Part shown: positions 9,234 through 17,603 of the stretch, in pieces
Layout of the letters: each line of letters opens with the position of its first letter
Numbering within the stretch: the first letter of the stretch is position 1
NCBI RefSeq assembly: GCF_027922045.1
Contig: NZ_BSEX01000012.1
Coordinates: forward strand, 62,001-126,000
Direction: 5' to 3'
Length of the DNA stretch: 64,000 bases
Source: Microbacterium terregens
GTDB taxonomy: Bacteria; Pseudomonadota; Alphaproteobacteria; Sphingomonadales; Sphingomonadaceae
Translations under genes and position numbers: made by a program
Notes under the pieces: model-generated
What the model was told of the DNA's origin: nothing
The model's database searches: none
The model's input: the letters and a program-made list of their open reading frames with translations, nothing else

Positions 9234-9980
9234 TCATGCCTCAAGCCACAGGGTGAGAGCATGAAGGATGCTCTTCGTCTCCTGCACGTCGCGGACGGCA
9301 ACTGTGTCGACGCCGACTGTGACGGCGGGATAGTCATTACCTCCCGGAAATATCGAGTCGCCGAGGAAGATCATGTCCTTGAACGCGACGCCGCTAACCT
9401 CCGCGAGTTTGCGCAGCCCGAACGCCTTGTCGATCCCTGCCCGGGTGATATCGATCGAGGTGGTCCCTCCGATATTGATCGACCAGTTAGGCAATGATTG
9501 TCGGAGCATGTCCTGCAGCTGCAGGCGCTTGCGGCGATCCGGATCCCAGGCCTCCTTCGCCTCCAGCGGCGCCTTCTGCCCGATACCCGAATAGGTGATC
9601 TGGGTTCCGCGATCCTCGATCCGGGGTCCCCACGCCGGCTCGCGATTGAGCCCGGCCACCTGTATCGCCCGTTCCAGAGCGTCCAGGATATCGGCCTTTT
9701 CGCTAGGCGTGATTGCCTCGGAATAGACCTGCTCCCAGTCTCGGGTGAAGCGGAACAGCTTCGCGCCGGCAGTGGGCAATATCCAGAGCCGACTCAAATC
9801 GGACTGGGTAGGCAGACGATCGACCACCTGCTTCTTGAACTGAGGCCAGTCGCCCCCGGATATCACCGCCACCTGGGCAAAGGAGAGGAGCGTGGCCAGA
9901 AGCCCGGCTACCTCGTCGTCGAGCGGGGCTTTGCTTTCGGCCAGGGTACCGTCGAGATCGAACGCGATCAGCTGCTTCAC
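9234..9980 (-). CDS. HAD-IIB hydrolase, phosphomannomutase-like
   Basis: 248 aa. HAD motifs: DLDGT at residues 8-12, SGGD near 41, and the terminal FLGDSIFPGGNDYPA near 205-220. The GGNDY form of motif IV and the preceding INIGGTTSIDITRAGIDKAFGL are typical of eukaryotic-type phosphomannomutases rather than of generic Cof phosphatases. The likely reaction is mannose-6-phosphate to mannose-1-phosphate, between the isomerase at 30.6 kb and the pyrophosphorylase at 1.7 kb. A sugar-phosphate phosphatase is the alternative. Confidence 0.72.
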   Translation of the reverse strand: MKQLIAFDLDGTLAESKAPLDDEVAGLLATLLSFAQVAVISGGDWPQFKKQVVDRLPTQSDLSRLWILPTAGAKLFRFTRDWEQVYSEAITPSEKADILDALERAIQVAGLNREPAWGPRIEDRGTQITYSGIGQKAPLEAKEAWDPDRRKRLQLQDMLRQSLPNWSINIGGTTSIDITRAGIDKAFGLRKLAEVSGVAFKDMIFLGDSIFPGGNDYPAVTVGVDTVAVRDVQETKSILHALTLWLEA

Positions 9981-10026
9981 ACCGCCACCGTCGGCATTGG
10001 TTCGACACAGGGGTTATCAGATGGGG

Positions 10027-10359
10027 TCACCGAGTTCGGCTGACCACATAGGCCGTCCCGTCGGCTCGAACGATGACGAGGTGGTACGACTTGTCCTCGC
10101 ACTGCGCGCGCCAAACCGGCCCCTCCTTCTCGTCCGGCAGCCGCTCTGCCTGGATGACGTTCTGGCACGCCAGACCTGCATCTCGGATCGCGCGGAAGAG
10201 CACGGCCCTCCTCGACGCGTCGTTCAGATTGATCACCGCCTGCTGGTAGTTGTTGATTGCGTCGCTCTGAGCAGTCTGACCACCGTCCGGCTGATCTGCC
10301 TTCTGCGTTCCGCATCCAGCGAGAGCAACGCACAGCGCCGCCACGATGATGCCTCGCAT
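10027..10359 (-). CDS. Small lipoprotein, hypothetical
   Basis: 110 aa from ATG 10359, preceded by AGGGGAGA. Lipoprotein signal IIVAALCVALAGC with lipobox LAGC, so it is lipidated and membrane-anchored. Two further Cys (GLACQN, RAQCED) could pair. The middle region (AINNYQQAVINLNDASRRAVLFRAIRDA) looks helical. No family recognised. Its start overlaps nothing but lies only 17 bp after the universal stress gene, so the two are probably one transcript. Confidence 0.65.
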   Translation of the reverse strand: MRGIIVAALCVALAGCGTQKADQPDGGQTAQSDAINNYQQAVINLNDASRRAVLFRAIRDAGLACQNVIQAERLPDEKEGPVWRAQCEDKSYHLVIVRADGTAYVVSRTR

Positions 10360-10376
10360 CGATCGTTCTCCCCTTC

Positions 10377-11192
10377 TCAATGAGCAAGTAACAGCGGCTT
10401 TGGGCACCGCAGAAGCATCTCGCGCGTCACGCCACCCAGGATTCGTTCGCGGATGCGCGAATGGCCGTAAGCGCCAAGAACAACGAAGTTCGACTGCGTG
10501 TCGATCGCCACGTTCAGCAGTTCCTCTCCGACACTGAGATCACCTAGCGCCACCGGAAGCAGTTCGGACTGGATGCCATGATGCGACAGGTACGCAGCGG
10601 CGCCAGAGGCAGGGAACTCAGGCGCGTCGTCTCCAATCGTGACGATCTGAACACGACTTGCCCGGCTCAGGAAGGGGACCGAGAAGCGCAGCGCCTGCGC
10701 TGCCTCGAATGACGCATTCCACGCCACAAGTGCGGTGCCATCGAGGCTCAGCGTCCCGTTGTCATAGGGCACGGACAGGATCGGAGCTCGGGAATGCACT
10801 GCGACGTCGCCGACGAGATCCAGTTCGGCGTCCCAGCCGCCTTCGTCGCTCTCGAGATGGCTGAGGATGATCAGATCATTCAGCCTGGACTGGTCCAGCA
10901 ATACGACCGCCGGAGAGCCTGCTCCGCGCACCCAGCCGAACGAAACGCCGTCGTCACGCAGTCTCTCTTCGATCGACGCCCGCGTTGCATCCTGGCGCTT
11001 CTCATGCTCGGTGAAGAGCTTCAGCGACGGATAAACCCCGCCAAAGGGATCCGCCATCGCATAGGCCGAGAGCGGCGCAGCCTGCGTGCCGGTCAGATGA
11101 AGGCCGAACGCCTTGGCCAGCTGGATCGCGGCGTCGAGCCGCGCTTCCCCGCCGCGGTCCTCGGCCACATGAAGCAACCCTGTTTTCATCAA
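10377..11192 (-). CDS. Tandem universal stress protein
   Basis: 271 aa with two Usp domains. The second keeps the ATP-binding pattern G-A-Y-G-H-S-R-I-R-E-R-I-L-G-G-V-T-R-E (G-x2-G-x9-G-[ST]) near residues 240-258. The first is degenerate and lacks a clear version. Such proteins are typical of hypoxia, starvation or redox regulons. No perfect box lies directly in front; the 144-bp gap to dps may hold its promoter or the two may be co-transcribed from the dps promoter. Confidence 0.88.
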   Translation of the reverse strand: MMKTGLLHVAEDRGGEARLDAAIQLAKAFGLHLTGTQAAPLSAYAMADPFGGVYPSLKLFTEHEKRQDATRASIEERLRDDGVSFGWVRGAGSPAVVLLDQSRLNDLIILSHLESDEGGWDAELDLVGDVAVHSRAPILSVPYDNGTLSLDGTALVAWNASFEAAQALRFSVPFLSRASRVQIVTIGDDAPEFPASGAAAYLSHHGIQSELLPVALGDLSVGEELLNVAIDTQSNFVVLGAYGHSRIRERILGGVTREMLLRCPKPLLLAH

Positions 11193-11336
11193 CCTGCTCC
11201 TTTCGATTGATAAAGCGACCGACAGCGTGGTCGCAGCAAGAAAACGGTAAGCAGCCTGAGCAAGGCGGACGCCGACATACGTCAGAGGAGATCCCCTGCC
11301 TTCCTCACGCCTGCGTCGGCAACCAGCAGCGCCGGC

Positions 11337-11810
11337 TCACGCGTCGAGGAGCGCGCGAAGCATCCATGCTGTCTTTTCATGAACCGCGACGCGCTGCGTC
11401 ACCAGGTCAGCGGTTGCCTGGTCGCCGGCGGCGTCGGCTACGGGAAAAAGGCTGCGTGCCGTTCTGGCGGTGACCTCGTGTCCCTCGACCAGGATCTTGA
11501 TCATGGCCTCGGCCTTGGGCGGAGTTTCAGGGGCGTCGGCGAGCGAGCTCAGGCTCGCGAACTGCCCATAGGACCCAGGCGCCGGCTCACCAAGAGAGCG
11601 AATTCTTTCGGCGATCGGATCAACCGCGTTCCACAGCTCGGTATACTGCACCATGAACATCGCGTGCAGGCTGTTGAACATCGGGCCCGTGACGTTCCAG
11701 TGGAAGTTGTGGGTCGTCAAATAAAGTGTGTAGGTGTCGGCCAAGAGGCGTGCCAATCCCCCCGCCACCTCTTTCCTCTTGGTCTCGTCGATCCCGATTT
11801 CGATGGCCAT
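11337..11810 (-). CDS. dps: Dps-family ferritin-like protein
   Basis: 157 aa from ATG 11810 (GCAGGA upstream); a second ATG lies at 11819. Ferroxidase ligands of the Dps type are visible: His in HNFHWNVTGP, His in SLHAMF, and Asp/Glu in AVDPIAERI. The dodecamer oxidises and stores iron and may coat DNA, protecting it from hydroxyl radicals. A perfect regulatory box lies 133-146 bp upstream, with TATCCT placed exactly 21 bp after it, giving one of the best promoters of the set. Confidence 0.88.
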   Translation of the reverse strand: MAIEIGIDETKRKEVAGGLARLLADTYTLYLTTHNFHWNVTGPMFNSLHAMFMVQYTELWNAVDPIAERIRSLGEPAPGSYGQFASLSSLADAPETPPKAEAMIKILVEGHEVTARTARSLFPVADAAGDQATADLVTQRVAVHEKTAWMLRALLDA

Positions 11811-11942
11811 TATCGTCATCCTGCCAATGCGCCGCGGGCGGCGGTGCCGATGCCGCCGATGCGGTCGCGGTTCGTGCCTGCCTCGGCCGCATGCGCGCTT
11901 GCTGAGGTCCCCGGGAGGATAGCGCCGCACTGCGGAGCGAAA

Positions 11943-11956
11943 CTGACCCAGATCAG
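11943..11956. promoter_or_regulatory. CTGA-N6-TCAG box upstream of dps
   Basis: CTGACCCAGATCAG, exact. On the minus strand TATCCT starts 21 bp beyond it, the class II activator distance. It lies 60 bp from the next box (12017), which faces the BON gene. Confidence 0.85.
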
Positions 11957-12016
11957 ATGATCATGTGGACGGCCGCAAATCACGACCAACCCTGCTCGGG
12001 CAGAATCGATCGCCGG

Positions 12017-12030
12017 CTGACATGAGTCAG
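12017..12030. promoter_or_regulatory. CTGA-N6-TCAG box upstream of the BON gene
   Basis: CTGACATGAGTCAG, exact, 87 bp before the ATG at 12117. A loose -10 (GAATAGGG region) lies 19-22 bp downstream. Confidence 0.78.
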
Positions 12031-12116
12031 CGCGCACGCGCGACTCGCTGAATAGGGAAGCTGCGGCGGAGTACCAACTGGGGCTTGAGAGCCCATCGCT
12101 GACAGGAGGATCCGAA

Positions 12117-12779
12117 ATGGTTTCACTTTTCCGCACCGATGCCACGATCAAGAAGGACGTGGAGAGCGAGATTCAATATGATCCGTCGATCCAACATTAC
12201 GAGACGATCGCCGTTGCCGTGAAGGACGGGATCGTGACGCTCAGCGGCGTCACCAAGAGCTACATGGACTCCTACTATGCCGAAAAGGCGGCGAAGCGCG
12301 TCTCGGGCGTGAAAGCGGTCGCCAACGAAATCCAGGTCAAGCTCTCGACCGACCGCCTCGACCCCGAGATCGCGGAGGAAGCGGTCAAATCCCTGAAGCG
12401 CGAGCTGCCCAGCACCGCTGACAAGATCAAGATCGTCGTCAAGAACGGATGGCTCACGCTGGAGGGCCATGTCGAGTGGAACTTCCAGAAGGAATGGGCA
12501 GAGCGCGCGGTTCGCTCGATCTCCGGCGTGAAAGGCGTCACCAACTCGATCACGGTCCAGCCCAGGGTCAATCCGAGCGACGTGAAGAAGAAGATCGAGG
12601 ACGCCCTCGTGCGCAGCGCGCAGGTCGATGCCCAGCGTGTCGACGTCGAGGTCGACGGCAGCAAAGTAACGCTCAAGGGCACCGTGAAGACCTGGGCGGA
12701 ACGCCAGGAGGCGGAGCGCTCGGCCTGGTCGGCGCCGGGCGTATCGAGCGTGGTGAACCAGATCAGGATCCTGCCCTGA
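12117..12779 (+). CDS. Triple BON-domain protein
   Basis: 220 aa with no signal peptide. Three BON repeats (about residues 8-76, 80-148 and 150-218), each with a D..I...V...L..D..i......I.V.V..G.VTL.G.V......AE.....S..GV..V.N.I pattern. BON domains bind phospholipid; OsmY-like proteins are osmotic or envelope-stress proteins. The lack of an export signal suggests it acts in the cytosol or at the inner face of the membrane. Ribosome site AGGAGGA lies 7 bases before the ATG. It has its own box and is followed by a hairpin terminator, so it is a monocistronic unit. Confidence 0.9.
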   Translation: MVSLFRTDATIKKDVESEIQYDPSIQHYETIAVAVKDGIVTLSGVTKSYMDSYYAEKAAKRVSGVKAVANEIQVKLSTDRLDPEIAEEAVKSLKRELPSTADKIKIVVKNGWLTLEGHVEWNFQKEWAERAVRSISGVKGVTNSITVQPRVNPSDVKKKIEDALVRSAQVDAQRVDVEVDGSKVTLKGTVKTWAERQEAERSAWSAPGVSSVVNQIRILP

Positions 12780-12787
12780 CCCAAGCG

Positions 12788-12815
12788 GGCGGGGATGGCG
12801 TTGACCATCCCCGCC
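12788..12815. terminator. Hairpin after the BON gene
   Basis: Perfect 11-bp stem GGCGGGGATGG / CCATCCCCGCC with a 6-base loop, 9 bp past the BON stop. There is no T run. It sits between convergent genes, so it could serve both. Confidence 0.65.
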
Positions 12816-12894
12816 TCGGCAGAATGCCGTCGCACCATTCTGGACGAGCCTCGCCGCGATGAGGGCGGCGCCTGCTTTCATCGACAGCTTCGTG

Positions 12895-13365
12895 TCAGGT
12901 CGGCGGGAAGGTCGCGTCGATCATCGTTCCGCTCGGCAGCTGACAACGTCCCTGACCTCCTCCGGCCATGCCCGATCCGGGACGCATCAGTCGAAAGTGA
13001 CAGCGCATCTGGCCGTCGGGGCCGCTCAGGTTCGCCAGCACGCGCCCGCTATAGTGCGTGAGTGTGCTCTGGGTAGGGCCCCAATAACTCCACCCCCGCC
13101 ACCGCCAGCGATTTCCCCAACCCGTCCAAAGTGGGCCGAGCTCGTCGATCGTCGTCTCGCTCGTGATCTGAAAGAAAGGCCCGGAGTAGGATGCGCCGGT
13201 ACTCAGATTTGCCGTCATCGTGCCCGATCGGGCGCTGCTCGACTTCCAGACGAAAGTGGCGGTCGTCGTACCCGCGCGCGACATGCCGACGCCGGATCCT
13301 GTCGTCGTACACCCAGCGACACCCAGCAGCAGCACGGGCAGGAGTGCAACCCTTAATGCCTTCAT
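12895..13365 (-). CDS. Hypothetical lipoprotein
   Basis: 156 aa from MKALRVALLPVLLLGVAGC, with lipobox VAGC. The mature part is rich in Trp/Gly/Ser (WTGWGNRWRWRGWSYWG). It ends with a conserved-looking block: MRCHFRL, GMAGGGQGRCQLPSG and IDATF. The two cysteines in that block may be paired. Function unknown; the repeated small strands suggest a beta-rich envelope lipoprotein. It lies just upstream of nothing on its own strand except the GT4 stop, 8 bp away, so it may be the last gene of the GT4 transcript. Confidence 0.68.
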   Translation of the reverse strand: MKALRVALLPVLLLGVAGCTTTGSGVGMSRAGTTTATFVWKSSSARSGTMTANLSTGASYSGPFFQITSETTIDELGPLWTGWGNRWRWRGWSYWGPTQSTLTHYSGRVLANLSGPDGQMRCHFRLMRPGSGMAGGGQGRCQLPSGTMIDATFPPT

Positions 13366-13372
13366 GTTTCCA

Positions 13373-14707
13373 TCATCCTCTAGTTGAGTGCGATCTCTGG
13401 TCCGTCCGCTTTGCTCGCGGGGCCCGCTGACGGGCATTAGACCGCTCCTGGCCAATGACGTCGGACATCGCCGACATCGCTGCCGCGGCCAGGCGGGGCC
13501 ACGTCATCGCCCGGCCGCGGGCATAGGCTCGCCGCGCAACGGCGCGCGCGCGGCGTTCGTCGGCGAAGATCCCTACGATTGCGCGACCAAGACCCTCAGT
13601 ATCGCCAAACCCCACGAGGATCCCGACGTCGTCGGCGAGCAGTTCACGAGCATGGGCATAAGGGGTGGATACCACCACCTTCCCTACGCCAACCGCATAG
13701 GCCAGTGTGCCCGAAGTGATCTGTGCCGGATTGGTGTAGGGGGTCACGTAGACATCCGCCGCCTGCAGGTAATCGATCAGCAGCTTGTCGTCGACGTACC
13801 GATCGATGAAGCTCACATGTGGTCCCAGACCCATCGCCTCAGCTGACGCCTGGAGGCGTCGCCGGTACGTCTCCCCCTCGGCAGCGAACAGATTCGGGTG
13901 CGTGGCGCCCAGAACAACGTAGAGAACATTCGGGGCCGCCTCGACGATCGCCGGCAATGCCGCGATCATGGCTTCGATCCCCTTGTTGGGTGCAAGCAGC
14001 CCGAAGCTCAAAATGACGGGTCGGCCAGACCATCGGAAGTTGGGTTTGAGCGTCTCGGGAGCGACAAGGACGCGGTCTGGCACGCCGTGCGGGATGACGA
14101 GCACGGCCTGCGGCTCCGCGCCATAGACTTGCTCGAGGAGCACGCGGCCCCGCTCCGCCATCACGATGATGGCCGAAGCGCGAGCCAGCAACGCCTCTGT
14201 CACCCGCTTCTGGTCTGCGTCGGGCTCCTCGAGAACGGTATGCAGCGTGATGATGACCGGCGCTGTTACGCGGTTCAGCAAATGCAGGAGGTGCTCCCCG
14301 GCAGCACCGCCGTAGATTCCATATTCGTGCTGCACCCAGAGAAGGTCGGCGGAACTCGCGTTGATGCGGTCGGCGGCGAGCGCGTAGTCCCGCAGAACGG
14401 CCTCTCGGAGGAGCACTGCCGCGGATGAGGCATGCCCCGTGTCTCCCCGTCCGAGCATGGCGTAGATGTCGACGGTGATGGCCGGGAAGGCTCTCCGCAA
14501 TGCTGAAAATGTGTCGGAAGTGAAGGTGGCGATCCCGCACCGGCGCGGGGGAAAGGTGCCGAGCAGCGCGATGTGTTCAACAGGGGGCGCTGGAGAACCG
14601 CCTCGTTCCCCCTTCCAGCTGGGCGCCCGGGAAGGCTGAACGCCAGAGGCTGGGTCCTCGAAAGGATCGATGTCGTCCGAGCGATCCAATGATGAGGTCA
14701 CCATCAT
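13373..14707 (-). CDS. GT4-family glycosyltransferase
   Basis: 444 aa from the ATG pair at 14707/14704 behind GAGGGAGA. GT-B fold: N-terminal domain with LLGTFPPRRCGIATFT, and C-terminal nucleotide-sugar domain with SFGLLAPNKGIEAMI, DRYVDDKLLIDYLQAADVYVTPY and the E-x7-E-like QITSGTLAYAVGVGKVVVSTPYAHARELL. Such GT4 enzymes are often neighbours of GH130 mannoside enzymes; a GH130 gene is present at 33 kb. The donor may therefore be GDP-mannose. Its promoter shares a box with the peroxiredoxin gene, and an 11-G tract fills the spacer. Confidence 0.85.
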   Translation of the reverse strand: MMVTSSLDRSDDIDPFEDPASGVQPSRAPSWKGERGGSPAPPVEHIALLGTFPPRRCGIATFTSDTFSALRRAFPAITVDIYAMLGRGDTGHASSAAVLLREAVLRDYALAADRINASSADLLWVQHEYGIYGGAAGEHLLHLLNRVTAPVIITLHTVLEEPDADQKRVTEALLARASAIIVMAERGRVLLEQVYGAEPQAVLVIPHGVPDRVLVAPETLKPNFRWSGRPVILSFGLLAPNKGIEAMIAALPAIVEAAPNVLYVVLGATHPNLFAAEGETYRRRLQASAEAMGLGPHVSFIDRYVDDKLLIDYLQAADVYVTPYTNPAQITSGTLAYAVGVGKVVVSTPYAHARELLADDVGILVGFGDTEGLGRAIVGIFADERRARAVARRAYARGRAMTWPRLAAAAMSAMSDVIGQERSNARQRAPRAKRTDQRSHSTRG

Positions 14708-14799
14708 TCTCCCTCGTAAGAGGACATAAGCCGTGCTTCGACGTCCCTCGCGGCTGCGCGCGACCGCGGAGGCGGACCGAACGATGTGAGTCATATTGC

Positions 14800-14810
14800 G
14801 GGGGGGGGGG
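14800..14810. repeat. G11 homopolymer in the GT4 promoter spacer
   Basis: Eleven G between the box at 14821 and a CAATAT -10 candidate for the leftward GT4 gene. On that strand the tract occupies bases 11-21 after the box, exactly the spacer that must keep its length for a class II promoter. Confidence 0.85.
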
Positions 14811-14820
14811 TGTTTGGGCG

Positions 14821-14834
14821 CTGATCTATCTCAG
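14821..14834. promoter_or_regulatory. CTGA-N6-TCAG box between GT4 and peroxiredoxin genes
   Basis: CTGATCTATCTCAG, exact. Rightward, TAGGTT begins 21 bp after it (peroxiredoxin). Leftward, CAATAT begins 22 bp after it (GT4). It could drive both. Confidence 0.85.
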
Positions 14835-14936
14835 CCCGCCGCTGTCCGGGGCGACTAGGTTGAGCCGGCGACATCAGAGCAGGTTCGTCGCGCTCACTTC
14901 CGCGAGACGGACCACGTTGCGAGCAAGGAGCCCAAC

Positions 14937-15683
14937 TTGGACAGAAACGCAGGCACACTGGACTTCCAGCCAAGTCGGTTGGAACAGCTCAGCACCGATT
15001 TCGCCGCCCTGGCGCCGAAGCTCACCGACAGTCCCGAGAAGCAGGCGCTCTCGCTGCTTCACGGCATGATCCAGGAACTGTGGCGTACCGCCGGCCAGGC
15101 TCATCCGTCCGTCGATTCGCTCGGAGCGACCCTCGATGACCTCAAACGCCTGCATGAGCATGCGCCAGCGATGGAAGGGGACGCGATCAGCACACCCTTG
15201 AGCGTCGGTACAAAGGCACCGGACTTTCGGCTCAAGGATGCTGGTGGACGGGAGGTCGGCCTCGATTCCTATGCCGGCAGGACCGTCATCCTGGTCTTTT
15301 ATCCTCTCGATTGGAGCCCTGGGTGCAGCAAGCAGCTCGACCTGTACCAGCAGGAGCTCAGCGAATTTGAAAGGCGCGGCGTGGAGATCGTCGGGATCTC
15401 GGTCGACAGCCTTTACAGCCACGGCGCCTGGGGAGCGGCTCGGGGTCTGTCGATGCCGCTGCTGGCAGACTTCAACCCAAAGGGCGAGGTCGCACGACGC
15501 TACAACGTCTGGCGTGACGCCGACGGCTTTTCGGAGCGCGCACTCTACATCGTCGATGGCGAGGGGGTGATCCGCTACGCGCATGTCTCGCCCAAGCTTC
15601 AGCACGTACCGGATATCTACGAGCTCTTCGAAAAGCTCGACGAACTATCCGGCGCACCGGCCGCTGCGGGGGGCCGCGAATGA
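14937..15683 (+). CDS. 1-Cys peroxiredoxin (AhpC/TSA family) with N-terminal extension
   Basis: 248 aa from a TTG start behind AAGGAG. Residues 1-80 form an extra helical domain (SRLEQLSTDFAALAPKL...LWRTAGQAHPS). The peroxiredoxin domain follows: GTKAPDFRLKDAGG, FYPLDWSPGCSKQLDLY with the peroxidatic Cys in P-x4-S-x-G-C, then VEIVGISVDS and LADFNPKGEVARRYNV. Only that Cys is present, so a resolving thiol must come from elsewhere. The glutaredoxin encoded in the overlapping next gene is the obvious partner. It would reduce peroxides in the cytosol. Confidence 0.85.
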   Translation: MDRNAGTLDFQPSRLEQLSTDFAALAPKLTDSPEKQALSLLHGMIQELWRTAGQAHPSVDSLGATLDDLKRLHEHAPAMEGDAISTPLSVGTKAPDFRLKDAGGREVGLDSYAGRTVILVFYPLDWSPGCSKQLDLYQQELSEFERRGVEIVGISVDSLYSHGAWGAARGLSMPLLADFNPKGEVARRYNVWRDADGFSERALYIVDGEGVIRYAHVSPKLQHVPDIYELFEKLDELSGAPAAAGGRE

Positions 15684-15967
15684 TCGCGTCACCCTACCGG
15701 TCCCGTTCCGCTTCGGCAGGCGATCCGATCATCATCTATGGCAGCCGCTGGTGCGGCATCACGATGATGATCCGTCGATATCTCGACCGAGCAGGCATCC
15801 CATACCGCTTCGTCGACTGGGAAGCCCATCCGGAGGTGAGATCCGAACTGGAGTGGCTCGCGGGCGGCAGGCTTGCCAGCCCAACGATCAAGCTGGGAGG
15901 CCAGGTTCTCGTGCAGCCCTCAATCCGCGAACTTGAGTGGGCGCTGGCACGCGCCGGATACCGCTAG
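15680..15967 (+). CDS. Monothiol glutaredoxin-like protein
   Basis: 95 aa. Thioredoxin fold with IIIYGSRWCGITMMIRRYL (single active Cys, CGIT), then AGIPYRFVDWEAHPEVRSELEWLAGG and a cis-Pro region ASPTIKLGGQVLVQPS. The ATG overlaps the stop of the peroxiredoxin gene (ATGA), so the two are translated together. It likely recycles the 1-Cys peroxiredoxin with glutathione. Confidence 0.85.
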   Translation: MIASPYRSRSASAGDPIIIYGSRWCGITMMIRRYLDRAGIPYRFVDWEAHPEVRSELEWLAGGRLASPTIKLGGQVLVQPSIRELEWALARAGYR

Positions 15968-16168
15968 TTGAAGAATACGGCTCGCATGCGCCCTTCGCCC
16001 CCCGGCCGGCGAGCCGTCGCACCGGGCAGCGTGATGTCCCACTCCGCCCGTCATGCTGTCCGGTGCTTAAATCCCACGCCCTGGGCGAGCGCCTGTCGAC
16101 GACGGTGTTAAGGGGGTTGCGCCGGCTTCGCGCGCCGCCCCCACACATCGTCGTGCCGTCGGCGTTGG

Positions 16169-16822
16169 TCAGGTAGCGAGCCAGGGATCAGGCTGGATTT
16201 GCGCTAGCGGCAATTCGTCCAACCTCTTGTTCAGTTCAATCTCGTGAATGTGGACGTTGAGCGCGCCGGCCTTTCGCATGATCTCCTGAGCGCGTTCCTC
16301 GGCTGCGGCATCCCGGGCGCGAACAAACACCACCAAGCCGCCGCCCCTGATGTCGCGCTCCAGCGCCTCCGCGCCGACGCCGCCCAGGATGACTTTGCGG
16401 ACGACCCTCGCAATGCCCGCTCCCGCCGCGCCACCTGCAGCCGTGGCGGCGAGCACCGTTGCGAGCGCCCCACCCGAGGCCACAACCGGCAAAGCGGCGC
16501 CCAGTGCAGCGAGCGACATCAGGGTTCCAAAGACCAGACCGGTAACCGTGGTTCCCTCGTCGCGCGTGACAAGCTCGCGCCTTGGAAGATCAGGGATCTC
16601 GGCCAGGGAGATCGGGTCAGCATAGATGGCCGGCAGCTTTTCCAGCACCGCCTCGCGACTCGCCATGAGGTCGATATCGCTCTTGTCGAACCCAGCCGCG
16701 CTGAGCGCCACGACCATGCTTTCGAGCAGCTCGAGATTGTGGACTGTCCCAACAACCTCCCGCACCCTCACTGTCTGGACAATGTTCAGCTCCGGACTCT
16801 CCGACACGCCGTCCTCCATCAT
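16169..16822 (-). CDS. Glycine-rich stress protein, general stress 17M-like architecture
   Basis: 217 aa. An N-terminal half (VVGTVHNLELLESMVVALSAAGFDKSDIDLMA) resembles the ferredoxin-like fold that senses or binds between subunits. A hydrophobic Gly/Ala hairpin follows (about residues 92-150, TGLVFGTLMSLAALGAALPVVASGG and ATAAGGAAGAGIARVV), then a second ferredoxin-like half (GGGLVVFVRARDAAAEERAQEIMRKAGALNVHIHEIE). This layout is typical of DUF1269/17M-like general stress proteins, with membrane association through the central hairpin. Function unknown. It starts 45 bp from a perfect box. Confidence 0.6.
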   Translation of the reverse strand: MMEDGVSESPELNIVQTVRVREVVGTVHNLELLESMVVALSAAGFDKSDIDLMASREAVLEKLPAIYADPISLAEIPDLPRRELVTRDEGTTVTGLVFGTLMSLAALGAALPVVASGGALATVLAATAAGGAAGAGIARVVRKVILGGVGAEALERDIRGGGLVVFVRARDAAAEERAQEIMRKAGALNVHIHEIELNKRLDELPLAQIQPDPWLAT

Positions 16823-16866
16823 TGACGGAAATACTTGCAGACTTCCTTCTCCGCGCTCGTAGTGCG

Positions 16867-16880
16867 CTGATCTAAGTCAG
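16867..16880. promoter_or_regulatory. CTGA-N6-TCAG box between the 17M-like and hsp20 genes
   Basis: CTGATCTAAGTCAG, exact. Rightward, TAAGGT starts 22 bp after it, giving hsp20 a leader of about 175 bases. It is also 45 bp from the leftward gene start. Confidence 0.8.
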
Positions 16881-17090
16881 TCGTTACGGCGATCGCACAC
16901 TGTAAGGTTCTCGTACCCGGAGAGAATGGATGAGAATCACTGCAATGCTCGACACAAAGGCTTGACGCCTACTTGTCGAGACCTAGCTATGTCCTAGCTG
17001 GACGCCTCAGCGGGTCTGGCAGGAAAAGAGGGCGTCGGCTCTCTCTCCGACGCCTCAGATGTTCAAATTGCTCTGAAGGAGGATTTGGCT

Positions 17091-17552
17091 ATGAGGGCCG
17101 CGAATTACTTGGATCTGGCGCCATACCGGCGCTCTACGGTCGGTTTCGACCGTCTGTTCGACCTGATAAACAATACCGCGCAGGATGCGAGCGACACCTA
17201 TCCGCCGTTCGACATTGAACGGCTCGGCGACGGCACATACCGCATTTCCCTCGCTGTCGCGGGCTTTGGCCCTGAGCAGCTCGAGGTGGTGGCTCAGCAG
17301 AACCAACTTACCGTCAAGGGCATCAGGCCGGATGCGGAGCAACAAGCGGAGTTTCTGCACCACGGCATCGACACGCGCTCTTTCGAACGGCGCTTCCAGC
17401 TGGCTGACTTCGTCATCGTCCAGTCTGCGACGCTCGAAAACGGCCTCCTGACGATAACGCTCAAGCGGGAAGTGCCTGAGGCGAAGAAGCCGCGGAAGAT
17501 CGACATCTCGTCTCCTTCTCAGACGCAGGCCGGCGAACAGCCGACGACATGA
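17091..17552 (+). CDS. hsp20: Hsp20 small heat-shock protein (IbpA-like)
   Basis: 153 aa from ATG 17091 behind AAGGAGGA; a TTG at 17085 is less likely. Class A layout: N-terminal YRRSTVGFDRLFDLI, alpha-crystallin domain from YPPFDIERLGDGTYRISLAVAGF to ENGLLTITLKREVPE, with a C-terminal pattern PRKIDI. The expected A.L.NG.L.I motif is present. The holdase keeps unfolding proteins soluble for DnaK/ClpB. It lies near trxC and clpB, as in heat-resistance islands. Confidence 0.92.
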   Translation: MRAANYLDLAPYRRSTVGFDRLFDLINNTAQDASDTYPPFDIERLGDGTYRISLAVAGFGPEQLEVVAQQNQLTVKGIRPDAEQQAEFLHHGIDTRSFERRFQLADFVIVQSATLENGLLTITLKREVPEAKKPRKIDISSPSQTQAGEQPTT

Positions 17553-17603
17553 GGAACGCGCGCCATCGCCGCGGCGATGGCGCCTTCTCTGCAGGAGTGT
17601 CTC

